A stretch of DNA of 64,000 nt from Pseudoalteromonas lipolytica (GCF_001306915.1 NZ_LJTC01000012.1:5855-69854); one strand, 5' to 3'; counted from the first letter of the stretch, positions 35,488 through 47,937 are shown. A program made the numbers and translations. The notes: generated by a model from the letters alone, not told the origin.

Positions 35488-37587
35488 TTATAGCTCGTAA
35501 ATAAATGTCACACCGGCAACCATAGGTTCGCCAAGCTGTGTGTATGTATGAGTGGTGTAACCGTCTAATGGATCGTTACCAAACTCAAAACCACGGGTTG
35601 GTACGTCTTCATCAAATAAGTTACGTGCCCATGCATTAATGCTCCAATTATCACTTTCATAACCAAATGAAGCATTCACTAAGTTGCTGCTAGGTGCTTT
35701 TGAGTTATGGCTATCAGAGAAGTAGTAATCGTCTTTGCCTTCTACTCCAATTGATGCATAAAGTGCTGGCGTAAAGTTATAACGCGCAGTGAATGCATAT
35801 TGGTATTTAGGAGCTTGTGCTTGATCTCGACCATCTTGATCTAGGCCTGATTGCGCAACAAAGTCATTGATTTCTGTATGTAGATAACCTGCACTACCCG
35901 TTAGTAGTAAATTGTCAGTTGCTTGGAAGCTGCCTTCAATTTCTAAACCGTAGTTTTCACCAGAGCTTGCGTTATCGATATAGCCTGTGAATTTTTGACC
36001 TTCAACTTGCCACGATTTTAACTGCATATCTTCGCGGTACATGTAGAAAGCGGCAAGACGTAACACAAACTTATCGTCCAAAGAGCTGCCTTTCACACCA
36101 AACTCACCGCTCCATAGGTATTCAGGGGCAAATGATGTGTGATTAGCAAAGAAATCAGCATCTAGGTTTAAGCCTTCGTCTTTTGCTTTTGCTAAAGCTT
36201 CAGAGTTAATACCGCCAGCTTTATAGCCACGAGTAATGCTGGTGTAGATCATGGTGCGATCAATCACTTGGTATTCAAGTGCAAGCTTACCGCCCACCAT
36301 GACATCATCCGTTTCTTCAATAAAACCGTTGTTGTCGGTGTAGTCGCCCTGATACTGCTCAACACGCAAACCCGTAATTAAGGTTGTTTTTGGGCCGATA
36401 GGTGTTGCTAATTGACCATATGCAGCAATATTGCTGGTTTCATAATTAGATGCAAATGGTTGTGCCAGCCAAGTGTATTGACGTTCTAAGTCAACTTCGC
36501 GGCCTTGATAGTAAATGCCTGCGACCCACTCGCCAGATTTACCACTAAATTGCAGCTCAGCCGCTTGATCTTGGCGATCGCGAAAGTAAGCATCTGTTGA
36601 GCTATAGCCCCAATCATGCAAGCCAGCAGCACATAATTCAGGTTGAGTTTCATCATTACACACCCAGTCTTCGTCATAGCTGTATAACAGCTCGCTGTCG
36701 ATACCAGATAGGTTTAAGCTAACATCAAAAAAGTCAAAGCCGGTGTATATGTTTGCTAGGCCAACCGCAATGCTTTCTTGGTTGTCTTGGCCTGGTTCAT
36801 CAGCAACACTGTAACGGCTGTTATCTAATGTGAATGCGTCATAGCCGTTATTTATATCGATGTAATGTACATTCAGTTCAGTACGCAGATGGTCGGTTAA
36901 TTGACTGTATAATTTAAAGCGAGAGACAAGCTCGTCTTGTTGCTGGGTATCTTTGCCTAAATAACGGTTTTCTACATACCCATCCGATTCACGTTGATAA
37001 ATACTAGCGCGTACTGCTGTGTCGTCGGTAATACCGGTACCTGCGGCAATACCTGCTTCATAGCTGTTGTAGTTGCCCGCACCTAATTGTATTTTCACAC
37101 TTGGGTCAAGAGTGGGGGTTGCAGATTCCATTTGAATCATGCCAGCTAAGGCATCAGCACCAAAGCGAGTTCCTTGTGGGCCGCGATAAATTTCAACTTG
37201 GTCGATATCAAATAACAGTGAACTGCCGCCTAAACCAGAGTAGTTAATACCGTCGATCACTAAGCCAACCGAAGGATTAATAGGGTCAACAAACTGTGAG
37301 CGTAAACCGACACCACGAATTTGCACGAAACGACCACGAGATGCCCCTGAGGTAAAGTTTACATTCGCTGCACTAGCAAGCATCTCATCTAAAAACTTTG
37401 CACCGCGTTGATTGATTTCATGATCTGAAAACAAGCTTGCGCTGGCACTAAGGGTTTGAATGCTTTCTCTTTTGAAATCACCGGTAACTTCAATTTTTTC
37501 AAGCTCACCGTCTTCAGCGTAAGCAATCGAAGATGCTGCGAATAAAGGCAGGATGGCAGCAGATAATAATGATAAACGTCGTTTCAT
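35488..37587 (-). CDS. TonB-dependent receptor
   Basis: 699 residues from the preferred ATG. A signal peptide (MKRRLSLLSAAILPLFAASS, cleaved after AYA) leads to a TonB-box-like EKIEVTG and a plug with VQIRGVGLRSQF, VGLVIDGINYSG and QVEIYRGPQGTRFGADALAG. A 22-strand barrel follows to a C-terminal aromatic-rich end (FIYEL). The family imports siderophores, vitamins or glycans; the loops give no clear substrate. An earlier in-frame ATG at 37605 would add six residues before the signal peptide. It is divergent from a thioesterase gene. No Fur-like site was noticed upstream. Confidence 0.94.
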   Translation of the reverse strand: MKRRLSLLSAAILPLFAASSIAYAEDGELEKIEVTGDFKRESIQTLSASASLFSDHEINQRGAKFLDEMLASAANVNFTSGASRGRFVQIRGVGLRSQFVDPINPSVGLVIDGINYSGLGGSSLLFDIDQVEIYRGPQGTRFGADALAGMIQMESATPTLDPSVKIQLGAGNYNSYEAGIAAGTGITDDTAVRASIYQRESDGYVENRYLGKDTQQQDELVSRFKLYSQLTDHLRTELNVHYIDINNGYDAFTLDNSRYSVADEPGQDNQESIAVGLANIYTGFDFFDVSLNLSGIDSELLYSYDEDWVCNDETQPELCAAGLHDWGYSSTDAYFRDRQDQAAELQFSGKSGEWVAGIYYQGREVDLERQYTWLAQPFASNYETSNIAAYGQLATPIGPKTTLITGLRVEQYQGDYTDNNGFIEETDDVMVGGKLALEYQVIDRTMIYTSITRGYKAGGINSEALAKAKDEGLNLDADFFANHTSFAPEYLWSGEFGVKGSSLDDKFVLRLAAFYMYREDMQLKSWQVEGQKFTGYIDNASSGENYGLEIEGSFQATDNLLLTGSAGYLHTEINDFVAQSGLDQDGRDQAQAPKYQYAFTARYNFTPALYASIGVEGKDDYYFSDSHNSKAPSSNLVNASFGYESDNWSINAWARNLFDEDVPTRGFEFGNDPLDGYTTHTYTQLGEPMVAGVTFIYEL

Positions 37588-37710
37588 GCGGATTCTTAAC
37601 TCCATTTTCGGGACTGCTATTCTAGCAACCTAGCTAGCCAAATGGCTATAAAATCAATTTTTATGATATAAACGCAGGCAATTATACGTAAATTGATTAG
37701 GAATACGACT

Positions 37711-38100
37711 ATGACCTTTAAAGTAGACTTTAAAGTGCGTGATTATGAGTGTGATTTACAAGGAATTGTAAACAACAGTGTTTATTTTAATTATTTAGAA
37801 CATGCACGCCATGAGTTTTTACATGCCCAAGGTATCGATTTTGCAAAGCTCGCAAGAGAAAAAGTAAACCTTGTCGTACTGCGTAGCGAAATGGATTACA
37901 AGGCATCACTTATGCCGGGTGATGAATTTTACGTTGCCGTTGAGCCCGAGCGTATCAGCCGATTAAAGTTTGCTTTTAGGCAAACAGTGTATCGCAAACA
38001 TGATGATAAAGTGATGCTACAAGCGTTAGTGATTGGCACGTCAGTAAATGAAAAAGGTCGTCCTTTTTTACCAGAAGAAGTCGATAACTTATTCAAATAG
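37711..38100 (+). CDS. Hotdog-fold acyl-CoA thioesterase (YbgC/4HBT type)
   Basis: 129 residues. The hotdog active-site segment is YECDLQGIVNNSVYFNYLEHAR, equivalent to the D..G.V....Y..Y.E.AR pattern of 4-hydroxybenzoyl-CoA/YbgC thioesterases. Substrate is probably an acyl-CoA. ATG 37711 follows AGGAATACGACT; a TTG 18 bases upstream is less likely. No Tol-Pal genes are nearby (the YbgC partner in E. coli), so the physiological role is open. Confidence 0.85.
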   Translation: MTFKVDFKVRDYECDLQGIVNNSVYFNYLEHARHEFLHAQGIDFAKLAREKVNLVVLRSEMDYKASLMPGDEFYVAVEPERISRLKFAFRQTVYRKHDDKVMLQALVIGTSVNEKGRPFLPEEVDNLFK

Positions 38101-38224
38101 TCTGCGTTGTTCTTTGATAAGCTAACTTAGAACAATTTTTTACAGATAAAACATGTTTTTTTAACGATCAATTGCGTTAAATGTTGTTATTATTACTACA
38201 TTGAAATTTGAATAGTTAAAAAAT

Positions 38225-38626
38225 ATGAAGTTAGTAGCCTTGCCTCTTCTTTTTGTATTATTTTGCATGGGCTGCTCATCGACAGGGACAGTCACTAGTG
38301 AGCAATTAAAATATACACAGTGGCAATTATCAAAAGTGAATGGTTTAGCTATTCCTGTATCTCAAAAAGCCTCTATACGCTTTATAGAAGCGATGCAGGT
38401 TAACGGCTTTGCTGGCTGTAATAAATTTTTTGGTGAAGGTGCGCTCAGCGAAGATACGCTAACGGTAAATAAGTTAGGTATGACTCGTAAATCATGTGGC
38501 GAGCAAGTTAATGAGCTTGAGCAGCAATTATTGTCAGCGCTAAAAGAAGGTGCGGCAATTACGCTAACAGGTGAGAAACTAACTCTGCAAGGCGAGCATC
38601 ACTTTACCTTCATTGCAAAAAACTAA
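38225..38626 (+). CDS. META-domain (HslJ-like) lipoprotein
   Basis: 133 residues. Lipoprotein signal with lipobox FCMGC (Cys17), then a META domain with the usual WQLSKVNG start, GFAGCNKFFG and a paired Cys in RKSCGEQ. HslJ in E. coli is a heat-induced outer-membrane-associated protein of the same fold; its role is not settled. The gene is monocistronic and ends about 70 bp before the thiamine riboswitch. Confidence 0.85.
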   Translation: MKLVALPLLFVLFCMGCSSTGTVTSEQLKYTQWQLSKVNGLAIPVSQKASIRFIEAMQVNGFAGCNKFFGEGALSEDTLTVNKLGMTRKSCGEQVNELEQQLLSALKEGAAITLTGEKLTLQGEHHFTFIAKN

Positions 38627-38695
38627 AGTGGCTTAGCTTGCAGCAATTTTTTAACTGACGTACACTCAGAGCGTTTTAAAAGAAACGAATTTATA

Positions 38696-38780
38696 CTTGT
38701 CGGAGTGCCTTTAACAAGGCTGAGATCGCGAAAGCGGGATCCGTGAACCTGATCAGGCTAACACCTGCGTAGGGAACAAG
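38696..38780 (+). promoter_or_regulatory. TPP riboswitch (THI element)
   Basis: P1 closes by CTTGT (38696-38700) with ACAAG (38776-38780). Conserved CTGAGA (38720-38725) and ACCTGATC (38747-38754), plus AACACCTGCGTAGGGAA, are the hallmark TPP aptamer segments. It lies 155 bases before thiC. The following GGCGC-TTGT-GCGCC hairpin has no T-run, so translational rather than termination control is more likely; this is inference. Confidence 0.95.
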
Positions 38781-38934
38781 CTGCCTTACTGGGCGCTTGT
38801 GCGCCAAATTTATGGGGCATAAGTGGCACAGGCTGCACTAGTAAGCATTTAGCTTATTAACGATCCAATGGCGTTTGCCACTCTCTATTGCATTTGCAAT
38901 ATCTGACAAGACAACCCTTAAAGCAATGAGGTAA

Positions 38935-40890
<1,956 letters not shown>

Positions 40891-40913
40891 TTGATGGAGC
40901 TAGGCATCAGCGA

Positions 40914-40956
40914 TAGGCTCTGGGTTTTTACTTAGGGCCTAGAGCCTAGCGCCTAG
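40914..40956. repeat. CTAGGCTC-type inverted repeat between thiC and thiO
   Basis: TAGGCTCT (40914-40921) pairs with AGAGCCTA (40941-40948) inside a CTAG-rich stretch (GGGCCTAGAGCCTAGCGCCTAG-like, split here as GGGCCTAGAG then CCTAGCGCCTAG). The same core appears in the opposite orientation at 35427-35450. It sits in the messenger between thiC and thiO and could tune read-through or stability. Confidence 0.5.
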
Positions 40957-40963
40957 AAAGTTT

Positions 40964-41968
40964 ATGTCTTTAAAGATAGCGATACTGGGCTTTGGTTTAA
41001 CTGGCCGTTTAACTGCATTGGCACTTGCTAAAGAGCATCAGTTAAGTGTGTTTGAGCAAGATGATGAACATGCTAGCAACAGTGCCGGCAGCGTTGCTGC
41101 AGCGATGTTAGCCCCCCTTGCAGAATCAGTCTTGTGTGAACAGGATTTAGCTCTACAAGGGCTTAATAGCATCACTCGTTGGCAGCAAATTTTAAGTGAG
41201 CTCGATGACGCTGTGTATTTTCAACAAACAGGCAGTTTAGTGGTTGCTCATCAGCAAGATAAGGGCGATTTACAAAGTTTTGTGAGCCGCTTAAAACCGC
41301 TTGAAAGCTATCAGGCACAGGCATTGGTTGGTACTCAAATTGCTGATCTTGAACCAGAACTAGCTGGGCGTTTCCATCAAGGTGTGTATTTACCTTGTGA
41401 AGGGCAACTCGATAATCAGGCATTTTATAGCGCTAGTTTTAAAAAGCTTACCTCGCAAGGAGTGCAATTTAACTTTGGCTGTAAAGTTGAATTGAACGCC
41501 CATCAAGTGAATGGCCAAAGCTTTGATTATGTATTTGATTGCCGCGGCTTAGGTGCAAAACAGGCTGAACCCTTACTTCGCGGAGTCAGAGGGGAGGTGG
41601 CGCGTTTATATGCACCTGAGGTGAACCTAACCAGACCAATACGGCTGATGCATCCGCGTTACCCAATTTATATTGCTCCTAAGCCAAATCATCAATTTGT
41701 GATTGGTGCGACTGAAATCGAATCGCAAGACTGCGGTAAAGTCACCGTGCGCTCGGCGCTGGAGTTATTGTCTGCTGCTTATACCGTGCATAGCGGCTTT
41801 GCTGAAGGGCGTATCGAGAGCTTGCAATCAGGGCTTCGTCCAGCGTTTGCAGACAACCGCCCGAAAGTCACAAAACAAGGTCGAGTGATCAGTATTAATG
41901 GCTTGTATCGTCATGGCTATCTACTCGCACCTAAAGTGGTTGATGATGCAGTGAGCTTAATTGCTTAA
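40964..41968 (+). CDS. thiO: Glycine oxidase ThiO
   Basis: 334 residues, a DAO-type FAD enzyme. It oxidises glycine to dehydroglycine for thiazole formation, replacing the radical enzyme ThiH. FAD motif ILGFGLTGRLTALALA at the N-terminus, SNSAGSVAAAMLAP and, near the C-terminus, ESLQSGLRPAFADNRP and NGLYRHGYLLAP are typical. It follows thiC by 73 bp of repeat-bearing DNA and precedes thiS by 8 bp. The ribosome site is poor (AGAAAGTTT). Confidence 0.93.
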   Translation: MSLKIAILGFGLTGRLTALALAKEHQLSVFEQDDEHASNSAGSVAAAMLAPLAESVLCEQDLALQGLNSITRWQQILSELDDAVYFQQTGSLVVAHQQDKGDLQSFVSRLKPLESYQAQALVGTQIADLEPELAGRFHQGVYLPCEGQLDNQAFYSASFKKLTSQGVQFNFGCKVELNAHQVNGQSFDYVFDCRGLGAKQAEPLLRGVRGEVARLYAPEVNLTRPIRLMHPRYPIYIAPKPNHQFVIGATEIESQDCGKVTVRSALELLSAAYTVHSGFAEGRIESLQSGLRPAFADNRPKVTKQGRVISINGLYRHGYLLAPKVVDDAVSLIA

Positions 41969-41976
41969 GGATAAAA

Positions 41977-42174
41977 ATGAATATTTTAATTAATGGTCAG
42001 TCAGTTACAGTGAACGACAATACATCGCTCACTCAGGCGTTGAGCCAGTTTGGCGCAAGACCTCCATTTGCCGTTGCCGTTAATGGTGACTTTGTACCGC
42101 GCAGCCAATGCGATGCTAAACCCCTCAATGAAGGCGACAGCATTGAGCTATTGTCGCCAATTCAAGGAGGCTAA
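41977..42174 (+). CDS. thiS: Sulphur carrier protein ThiS
   Basis: 65 residues, ubiquitin-like fold, ending in the essential Gly-Gly (PIQGG). The C-terminus is adenylated by ThiF and then carries sulphur to ThiG. It is encoded directly before thiG; AAGGAGG inside its last codons is the thiG ribosome site, one base between stop and start. Confidence 0.96.
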   Translation: MNILINGQSVTVNDNTSLTQALSQFGARPPFAVAVNGDFVPRSQCDAKPLNEGDSIELLSPIQGG

Positions 42175-42175
42175 G

Positions 42176-42958
42176 ATGGATAGTTTTTCAGTTTATGGTG
42201 AGCAATTTACGAGTCGTTTACTGATTGGCTCAGCACTGTACCCTTCGCCAAGTGTTATGACAGAGTCGATAGTGGCCTCACAGGCTGAGATTGTCACGGT
42301 TTCATTAAGACGTCAGCAAAGCGCTGCTGCGGGTGATGATTTTTGGCAATTGATAAAAAACACCGGGTTAAAGGTGCTGCCAAATACGGCGGGTTGCCAT
42401 AGTGTGAAAGAAGCAGTGACCTTGGCACAAATGTGCCGCGAAGTGTTTGCCACTGATTGGATCAAGTTAGAGTTGATTGGTGACGAATATAATTTACAGC
42501 CAGATCCATTCGCACTGCTCGAAGCCACTAAAATTTTATTGGCCGATGGCTTTAAAGTTTTACCTTATTGCACAGATGATTTAGTGCTGTGTCAGCGCCT
42601 CGCTGATTTAGGCTGCGAAGTACTTATGCCTTGGGGCGCACCGATTGGCACAGGCAAAGGCTTGCTGAATCCTTATAACTTAAAAATGATCCGTGAGCGC
42701 TTGCCAAACCATACTTTAATTGTTGATGCGGGCTTAGGTTTACCATCTCATGCCTGTCAAGCGCTTGAATTAGGGTATGATGCCGTATTATTAAATTCGG
42801 CAATTGCAGGTGCAGGTTGCCCAGTAACGATGAGTAAAGCGTTTAAGAGTGCGGTTGAAGCGGGGCGATCTAGCTATGTGGCTAAAGCGATGCCAGAGAA
42901 AGACGTAGCAAGCCCATCAACGCCGACGCTTGGAATGCCATTTTGGCATCAAGAATAA
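42176..42958 (+). CDS. thiG: Thiazole synthase ThiG
   Basis: 260 residues from [15 protein letters not shown]-barrel enzyme joining DXP, dehydroglycine and ThiS-thiocarboxylate to the thiazole. The imine-forming Lys is in WIKLELIGD, the phosphate-binding region in [10 protein letters not shown], and the [12 protein letters not shown] segment is conserved. ATG 42176 is chosen for the AAGGAGG directly upstream and because family members begin there; the same frame stays open upstream within thiS. Confidence 0.96.
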   Translation: MDSFSVYGEQFTSRLLIGSALYPSPSVMTESIVASQAEIVTVSLRRQQSAAAGDDFWQLIKNTGLKVLPNTAGCHSVKEAVTLAQMCREVFATDWIKLELIGDEYNLQPDPFALLEATKILLADGFKVLPYCTDDLVLCQRLADLGCEVLMPWGAPIGTGKGLLNPYNLKMIRERLPNHTLIVDAGLGLPSHACQALELGYDAVLLNSAIAGAGCPVTMSKAFKSAVEAGRSSYVAKAMPEKDVASPSTPTLGMPFWHQE

Positions 42959-42973
42959 AATGTGAGGAATAAC

Positions 42974-44497
42974 ATGAATCAGGTTGTATGGACCATAGCT
43001 GGCTCAGATTCGGGCGGCGGTGCAGGAATTCAAGCCGACATCAAGGCAATGCAAAGTTTTAATGTACATGGCTGTACGGTTATTACTGCTTTAACGGCAC
43101 AAAATAGTTTAGGTGTAGAAGCACTTAACCCGATTTCAACAGAAGTGATTGAGTCGCAACTATTAGCCTTAGCCAGTGATATGCCTGCCAGCGTGATTAA
43201 AATTGGCATGCTTGCCAATGTGCAGCAAATACAGCTTATTAGTGAGCATTTAAAACATTACAAAGCAACTTGGGCAGAGCCGCCTTTGGTTGTTTATGAT
43301 CCGGTTGCCATTGCCTCAAGTGGTGATTTATTAACAGAAGAAGATACTGTTAGTGCTATCAAAGAGTGTTTATTGCCATTAGTCGATGTTGTAACACCGA
43401 ACACCCACGAAACACAGCTATTAACTGGTGTTTACCTGATTGGCCCAAGCGCAGTGAAAGAGGCCGCAAAGAAGTTAACAGGCTATGGTGCAAAAGCGGT
43501 GATCATCAAAGGGGGTCACTGGGATTACCCAAGTGGCTATTGCATTGATTACTGCGTGCAAGGTGAGCAGGAATATTGGCTTGGTAACGAAAAAATTCAA
43601 ACTCCGCATAGTCACGGTACTGGATGCAGTATGGCCTCTGTGATTGCTGCGTGTTTAACCAAACAGTATCCTCTCAAAGATGCCTTTATTTTAGCGAAAA
43701 CCTATATAAACCAAGGATTAAAAGCAGCCATTCGATATGGTGAAGGGATTGGCCCCGTTGCACACACTTGCTTTCCAACAAATCTAGCTGATTACCCACA
43801 AGTCATCGAAGCGGGAAGTTGGCTGGGTGATGAGCTCGACTTTGATTGCCCGGTTGATTTTACCATGGCAGCAGGTTTTGCCGAGTGCGACTCTAAACAG
43901 CTTGGGCTGTATGCCGTTGTAGATACGGTTGATTGGTTAGAGAAGTGTTTAGCAGAAGGGGTTAAAACCGTTCAATTAAGAATGAAAAATGCAGACGATG
44001 CAGCACTTGAAGAGTCGATTGCAAGTGCGGTTATGTTGGGGCAGAAGTACGATGCGCAGGTATATATCAATGATTATTGGCAATTGGCGATCAAGCACGG
44101 CGCTTATGGTGTGCATTTAGGACAAGAAGACTTACAAACCGCTAATTTAATCGCCATAAAAGAGGCAGGGTTACGCTTAGGTGTGTCGACTCATGGCTTT
44201 TATGAAATGCTACGTGCACATAATTACAGACCAAGTTATATGGCGTTTGGTGCTATTTATCCAACTACCACCAAAGACATGACAGGGCAAATTCAAGGTT
44301 TAGAAAAGCTCGAAAAATTTGTACCGCTAATGGCTGATTATCCAACGGTGGCAATTGGTGGAATTGATATATCACGAGCAGAGCAAGTTGCGAGCACGGG
44401 GGTTGGCAGTGTTGCCGTAGTGCGTGCGATTACTGAAGCCGAAGACTACCAAGCCGCCATTGCCACGTTAAAACAGCTGGTCGAAGGTCAGCCATAA
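42974..44497 (+). CDS. thiDE: Fused HMP(-P) kinase and thiamine-phosphate synthase (ThiD-ThiE)
   Basis: 507 residues in two parts. Residues 1-265 are ThiD (TIAGSDSGGGAGIQADIKA, PNTHETQLLTG, HSHGTGCSMASVIA), which phosphorylates HMP and HMP-P. Residues about 305-507 are ThiE (LYAVVDT, VQLRMKN, YINDYW, GVHLGQEDL, AFGAIYPTTTK), which joins the two halves into thiamine phosphate. Fusion gives both late activities in one chain. The ATG at 42974 follows GAGG by six bases; a GTG at 42962 is possible. thiF starts 1 bp after its stop. Confidence 0.95.
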   Translation: MNQVVWTIAGSDSGGGAGIQADIKAMQSFNVHGCTVITALTAQNSLGVEALNPISTEVIESQLLALASDMPASVIKIGMLANVQQIQLISEHLKHYKATWAEPPLVVYDPVAIASSGDLLTEEDTVSAIKECLLPLVDVVTPNTHETQLLTGVYLIGPSAVKEAAKKLTGYGAKAVIIKGGHWDYPSGYCIDYCVQGEQEYWLGNEKIQTPHSHGTGCSMASVIAACLTKQYPLKDAFILAKTYINQGLKAAIRYGEGIGPVAHTCFPTNLADYPQVIEAGSWLGDELDFDCPVDFTMAAGFAECDSKQLGLYAVVDTVDWLEKCLAEGVKTVQLRMKNADDAALEESIASAVMLGQKYDAQVYINDYWQLAIKHGAYGVHLGQEDLQTANLIAIKEAGLRLGVSTHGFYEMLRAHNYRPSYMAFGAIYPTTTKDMTGQIQGLEKLEKFVPLMADYPTVAIGGIDISRAEQVASTGVGSVAVVRAITEAEDYQAAIATLKQLVEGQP

Positions 44498-44498
44498 T

Positions 44499-45254
44499 AT
44501 GAGCGCGCTAAGCGACAAAGAGCAAATTCGTTATAGCCGCCACTTGCTACTCAAAGAGGTGGGGCATGCAGGGCAGCAAAAGTTAAAAACTGCACATATT
44601 GTGGTTGTCGGAGCGGGTGGGCTTGGCTCACCGGCATTGTTTTATTTAGCGGCTGCAGGAATCGGGACGCTCACTTTGATTGACGACGATAAAGTTGAGC
44701 TTTCAAATCTACAGCGACAAATACTCTATAAAGTAAACCACATGGGGCAGGCAAAAACACAGGCGGCTGCCAAGGTGTTAGGCAGTTTAAATAATCAAAT
44801 TACGGTTAAGCCTCTATGCCAAAAGCTTGATGAAAGTAACTGTGCTGAGCTACTTGAAGGTGCTGACATCATCCTCGATTGCAGTGATAACTTTGCTACC
44901 CGCTATTTGGTTAATCGCTATTGTTTAGCTAAATCTATCCCACTTGTATCAGCTGCCGCTATTGCAACGCAGGGGCAGGTGATGAGTTTTGATTTTCGTG
45001 ATGAACAGAGTCCTTGCTATGGCTGTATATTCCCACAAACGGAGGAGCAAACAGCGCTTAATTGTGACAATGCTGGGGTATTGAGCCCGTTGCTGGGTGT
45101 TATGGGGAGCATGCAAAGTTTATTGGCTATCAATATATTGCTTGGCCATAAAACGGGTAGCGAGTTTATTCAATTTGATGGGCTAACACTAATGCAGCAG
45201 TGCTTTAATATTCAAAAAGATAGTGAATGTTCAGAGTGTAATCGTGGGGTGTAG
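44499..45254 (+). CDS. thiF: ThiS adenylyltransferase ThiF (MoeB/HesA family)
   Basis: 251 residues, an E1-like fold. The nucleotide loop is VVGAGGLGSPALFYLAAAG, DDDKVELSNLQRQ holds the conserved Asp/Arg, and the zinc cysteines are in CYGC and CSEC. It adenylates the ThiS C-terminus. Operon position after thiDE supports ThiF over MoeB, though the latter is similar. Last gene of the thiamine operon. Confidence 0.93.
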   Translation: MSALSDKEQIRYSRHLLLKEVGHAGQQKLKTAHIVVVGAGGLGSPALFYLAAAGIGTLTLIDDDKVELSNLQRQILYKVNHMGQAKTQAAAKVLGSLNNQITVKPLCQKLDESNCAELLEGADIILDCSDNFATRYLVNRYCLAKSIPLVSAAAIATQGQVMSFDFRDEQSPCYGCIFPQTEEQTALNCDNAGVLSPLLGVMGSMQSLLAINILLGHKTGSEFIQFDGLTLMQQCFNIQKDSECSECNRGV

Positions 45255-45275
45255 GCGCGGTTTATAATGAATTTT

Positions 45276-45307
45276 AAGCAAACCACTATTGCTCAAGTGG
45301 TTTGCTT
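45276..45307. terminator. Convergent terminator between thiF and psd
   Basis: AAGCAAACCACT and AGTGGTTTGCTT are perfect 12-bp arms around an eight-base loop. AATTTT-like tails are present on the psd side only. It lies between two convergent genes and probably ends both transcripts. Confidence 0.7.
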
Positions 45308-45318
45308 AATTGAACTTA

Positions 45319-46185
45319 TTAGTCGTTAATTTTCGCAAATGGTGTGCCCATTCGCGTCACTGTTTCTGGGTGTTGATCTGATAAGAACTCAGCTTGATTT
45401 GCGCCCCAGGCTAAAATAACGGTAGAGCCTAATTTAAAGCGACCCATTTCTTCACCCTTCTTCAGAGTAATCGCATTGTCACCTTCAGTTGGGTAATTCC
45501 AACTAAATACATCTTTACCTGCTGGTGGCGTTACTGTGCCTGCCCAAATAGTCTCGATGCTAGCAACAATTGTCGCACCGACAAGTACCATGGCTAGCGG
45601 GCCAATTTCGGTTTCGAAGATAGCTACAACACGCTCGTTACGAGCAAATAGGTTAGGTACATTTTGCGCTGTTAACGGGTTTACCGAAAATAAATCACCC
45701 GGTACGTAGATCATTTTGCTCAGCGTACCATCAACAGGCATGTGAATACGGTGGTAATCTTTAGGCGCTAAATAAATAGTTGCAAACTTACCGCCTAAAA
45801 ACGGCGCTGTGTCTTCTTCTTTGCCACCAAGGAGTGCTTGTAAGCTGTAGTCATGGCCTTTTGCTTGGATGATTTGACCGTCTACTACATCGCCTAATTG
45901 GCTAATTGCACCATCAACTGGGTGAGCAATAATGTCGCTTTCTTCAGCAAGTGGACGAATACCTTCTTTTAACGGGCGAGTGAAAAACTCATTAAAAGTT
46001 TTGTAATGAGCTGGATCTGGGTATTTAGCCTCAGTCATATCAATTTTGTATTGTTTGATAAACAATTTAATTAAGGCCGTTGTTAAGCCACCCGCTTTTG
46101 CTGCTGCTAACTTGCCAACCATGCGCGAAATGAAATGTTTTGGCATGGCATATTGCATAGCAATTTTGAATTTATCTAAACTCAC
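45319..46185 (-). CDS. psd: Phosphatidylserine decarboxylase proenzyme
   Basis: 288 residues. It makes phosphatidylethanolamine. The self-cleavage motif LGST is at 252-255, with Ser254 becoming the pyruvoyl group. The catalytic His and Asp are in HPVDG (Asp91) and HRIH (His148), in line with the E. coli enzyme. It lies downstream of rsgA with an 18-bp gap, the usual gammaproteobacterial pairing. Confidence 0.96.
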   Translation of the reverse strand: MSLDKFKIAMQYAMPKHFISRMVGKLAAAKAGGLTTALIKLFIKQYKIDMTEAKYPDPAHYKTFNEFFTRPLKEGIRPLAEESDIIAHPVDGAISQLGDVVDGQIIQAKGHDYSLQALLGGKEEDTAPFLGGKFATIYLAPKDYHRIHMPVDGTLSKMIYVPGDLFSVNPLTAQNVPNLFARNERVVAIFETEIGPLAMVLVGATIVASIETIWAGTVTPPAGKDVFSWNYPTEGDNAITLKKGEEMGRFKLGSTVILAWGANQAEFLSDQHPETVTRMGTPFAKIND

Positions 46186-46203
46186 TTGTTTTTTCCTAAA
46201 TAG

Positions 46204-47262
46204 TTATACGCGAGGAGCGCGTGCACCAGCACGGCCGTCGGCCATAGTTTCTAAAATTCGGTGGTAACTGTCAAAACGAAGTTCTGAAATTTCACCATCA
46301 TCAACAGCTTGGCGAATTATACAGCCTGGATCGTTTAAATGCTTACAATCGCGAAAACGACAGCCACCAATAAAATCACGGAACTCTTTAAAGCACCATG
46401 TAACGCGCTCAACATCTAAATGCCATAAGCCAAACTCACGAATTCCCGGTGAGTCGATTAGGTTACCACCACTTGGTAGATGGTGTAATCGCGATACGGT
46501 TGTTGTGTGTTGACCAAGGCCGCTGTTCTCAGATACTTCTTGGGTTAAGATGTCAGCATCAGGCAGTACAGTGTTCACTAAGGTTGATTTACCCACACCA
46601 CTTTGACCAACAAAAATGCTGTTTTTATCGACCAGTTTTTGTTTAAGCTCATCAATGCCTTGACCCGTTTTATTACTGACTAATAGTACTTGATAACCTA
46701 GCTCACGATAGATATCGAGAATTTCATCAATAAAAGCAAGGCCTTCATCGTCAATCAAATCTATTTTATTAAGCACTAAAATTGGCTCAATCCCCATGTC
46801 TTCACAGGCAACTAAATAGCGGTCGATAATGTTTGGTGTAAACTCAGGCAATACCGCAGAGACCATTAAAATTTGGTCGATATTGGCAGCGACGACTTTC
46901 ACCCCGTCATAAAAATCAGGGCGCGTTAGTTGTGAGCGACGCTCATGGGTTGCTTCAATAACGCCAGCTAAGTCGCCTTCGCTAACTTTTGCACGGCGAA
47001 AAATAACTTCATCACCACAAACAAGGCTCGATACTGTTCTGCGTATATTACAGCGCAATACTTCGCCTGACTCGGTTTCGATATCGGCATGTTGGCCAAA
47101 TCGACTGATCACAACCGCATTTTCGGCAGGGCCTAAATTGTCATTTTGCCATTGCACAGTTGCCCCTTTCTGTTGCTTTTTGTCTGCATTAGAGAGGCGT
47201 TTTTGATGATTGGCCTTAATTCGACGCGATTGGCCTTTACTTAATTTCTTTTGTTTTGCCAC
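46204..47262 (-). CDS. rsgA: Ribosome small-subunit-dependent GTPase RsgA (YjeQ)
   Basis: 352 residues. Late 30S maturation factor. Circularly permuted GTPase order: LNKIDL (G4) precedes the P-loop GQSGVGKST (G1), then DSPGIREF (G3). An OB domain precedes it and a zinc-finger ([14 protein letters not shown]) follows. The N-terminus is lysine-rich. It is in operon with psd and divergent from orn. Confidence 0.96.
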   Translation of the reverse strand: MAKQKKLSKGQSRRIKANHQKRLSNADKKQQKGATVQWQNDNLGPAENAVVISRFGQHADIETESGEVLRCNIRRTVSSLVCGDEVIFRRAKVSEGDLAGVIEATHERRSQLTRPDFYDGVKVVAANIDQILMVSAVLPEFTPNIIDRYLVACEDMGIEPILVLNKIDLIDDEGLAFIDEILDIYRELGYQVLLVSNKTGQGIDELKQKLVDKNSIFVGQSGVGKSTLVNTVLPDADILTQEVSENSGLGQHTTTVSRLHHLPSGGNLIDSPGIREFGLWHLDVERVTWCFKEFRDFIGGCRFRDCKHLNDPGCIIRQAVDDGEISELRFDSYHRILETMADGRAGARAPRV

Positions 47263-47384
47263 TTTTGGCCTATAACTTGAGTAAATGTCGGGCTTTTTGA
47301 AAAAAAAGCTTTAGGTCGACTGATGATACTAATATGATATATCTAAATGCGTTGGATCTAAAGGAAAGCACCGCTAAGGTAACT

Positions 47385-47930
47385 ATGTCTTTTCATAAAT
47401 CAAATCTTATCTGGCTCGACCTAGAAATGACAGGCCTCGAACCAGCAACAGATAAAATACTCGAAATTGCCACTGTTGTCACCGACAGTGATTTAAACAT
47501 CTTGGCCGAAGGCCCTGTTATTGCTATTCATCAAAGCGATGAACTGCTTGATGGTATGGACGAGTGGTGCACGACTCAGCACGGTCAATCTGGTTTAACA
47601 GCTCGTTGTAAAGCAAGCACATTCACTGAACAAGATGCTATTGATCAAACTTTGGCATTTCTAAAGCAATGGGTACCTGCGGGTGCTTCACCTATGTGTG
47701 GTAATTCTATCGGCCAAGACCGCCGTTTTATGAATAAGTACATGCCTGAATTGGAAGACTACTTTCACTACCGTAACCTTGATGTGAGTACCGTTAAAGA
47801 ACTTGCACGTCGTTGGAAACCTGACGTATTAGCGCAAGTGAACAAAAAAGGTTCACATCTAGCCCTCGACGATATCAAAGATTCGATCATGGAATTAAAG
47901 GTTTACCAAGAAAAATTCTTTAATTTGTAA
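47385..47930 (+). CDS. orn: Oligoribonuclease
   Basis: 181 residues from [18 protein letters not shown] DEDDh exonuclease that degrades 2-5-nt RNAs and pGpG. Acidic motif [18 protein letters not shown] (motif II/III region) and the H.ALDDI motif are present. The start at 47385 follows TAAGGTAAC and gives the family length; an in-frame ATG 51 bases earlier would add unconserved residues. Divergent from rsgA, followed by the tRNA-Gly array. Confidence 0.95.
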   Translation: MSFHKSNLIWLDLEMTGLEPATDKILEIATVVTDSDLNILAEGPVIAIHQSDELLDGMDEWCTTQHGQSGLTARCKASTFTEQDAIDQTLAFLKQWVPAGASPMCGNSIGQDRRFMNKYMPELEDYFHYRNLDVSTVKELARRWKPDVLAQVNKKGSHLALDDIKDSIMELKVYQEKFFNL

Positions 47931-47937
47931 AAAACAT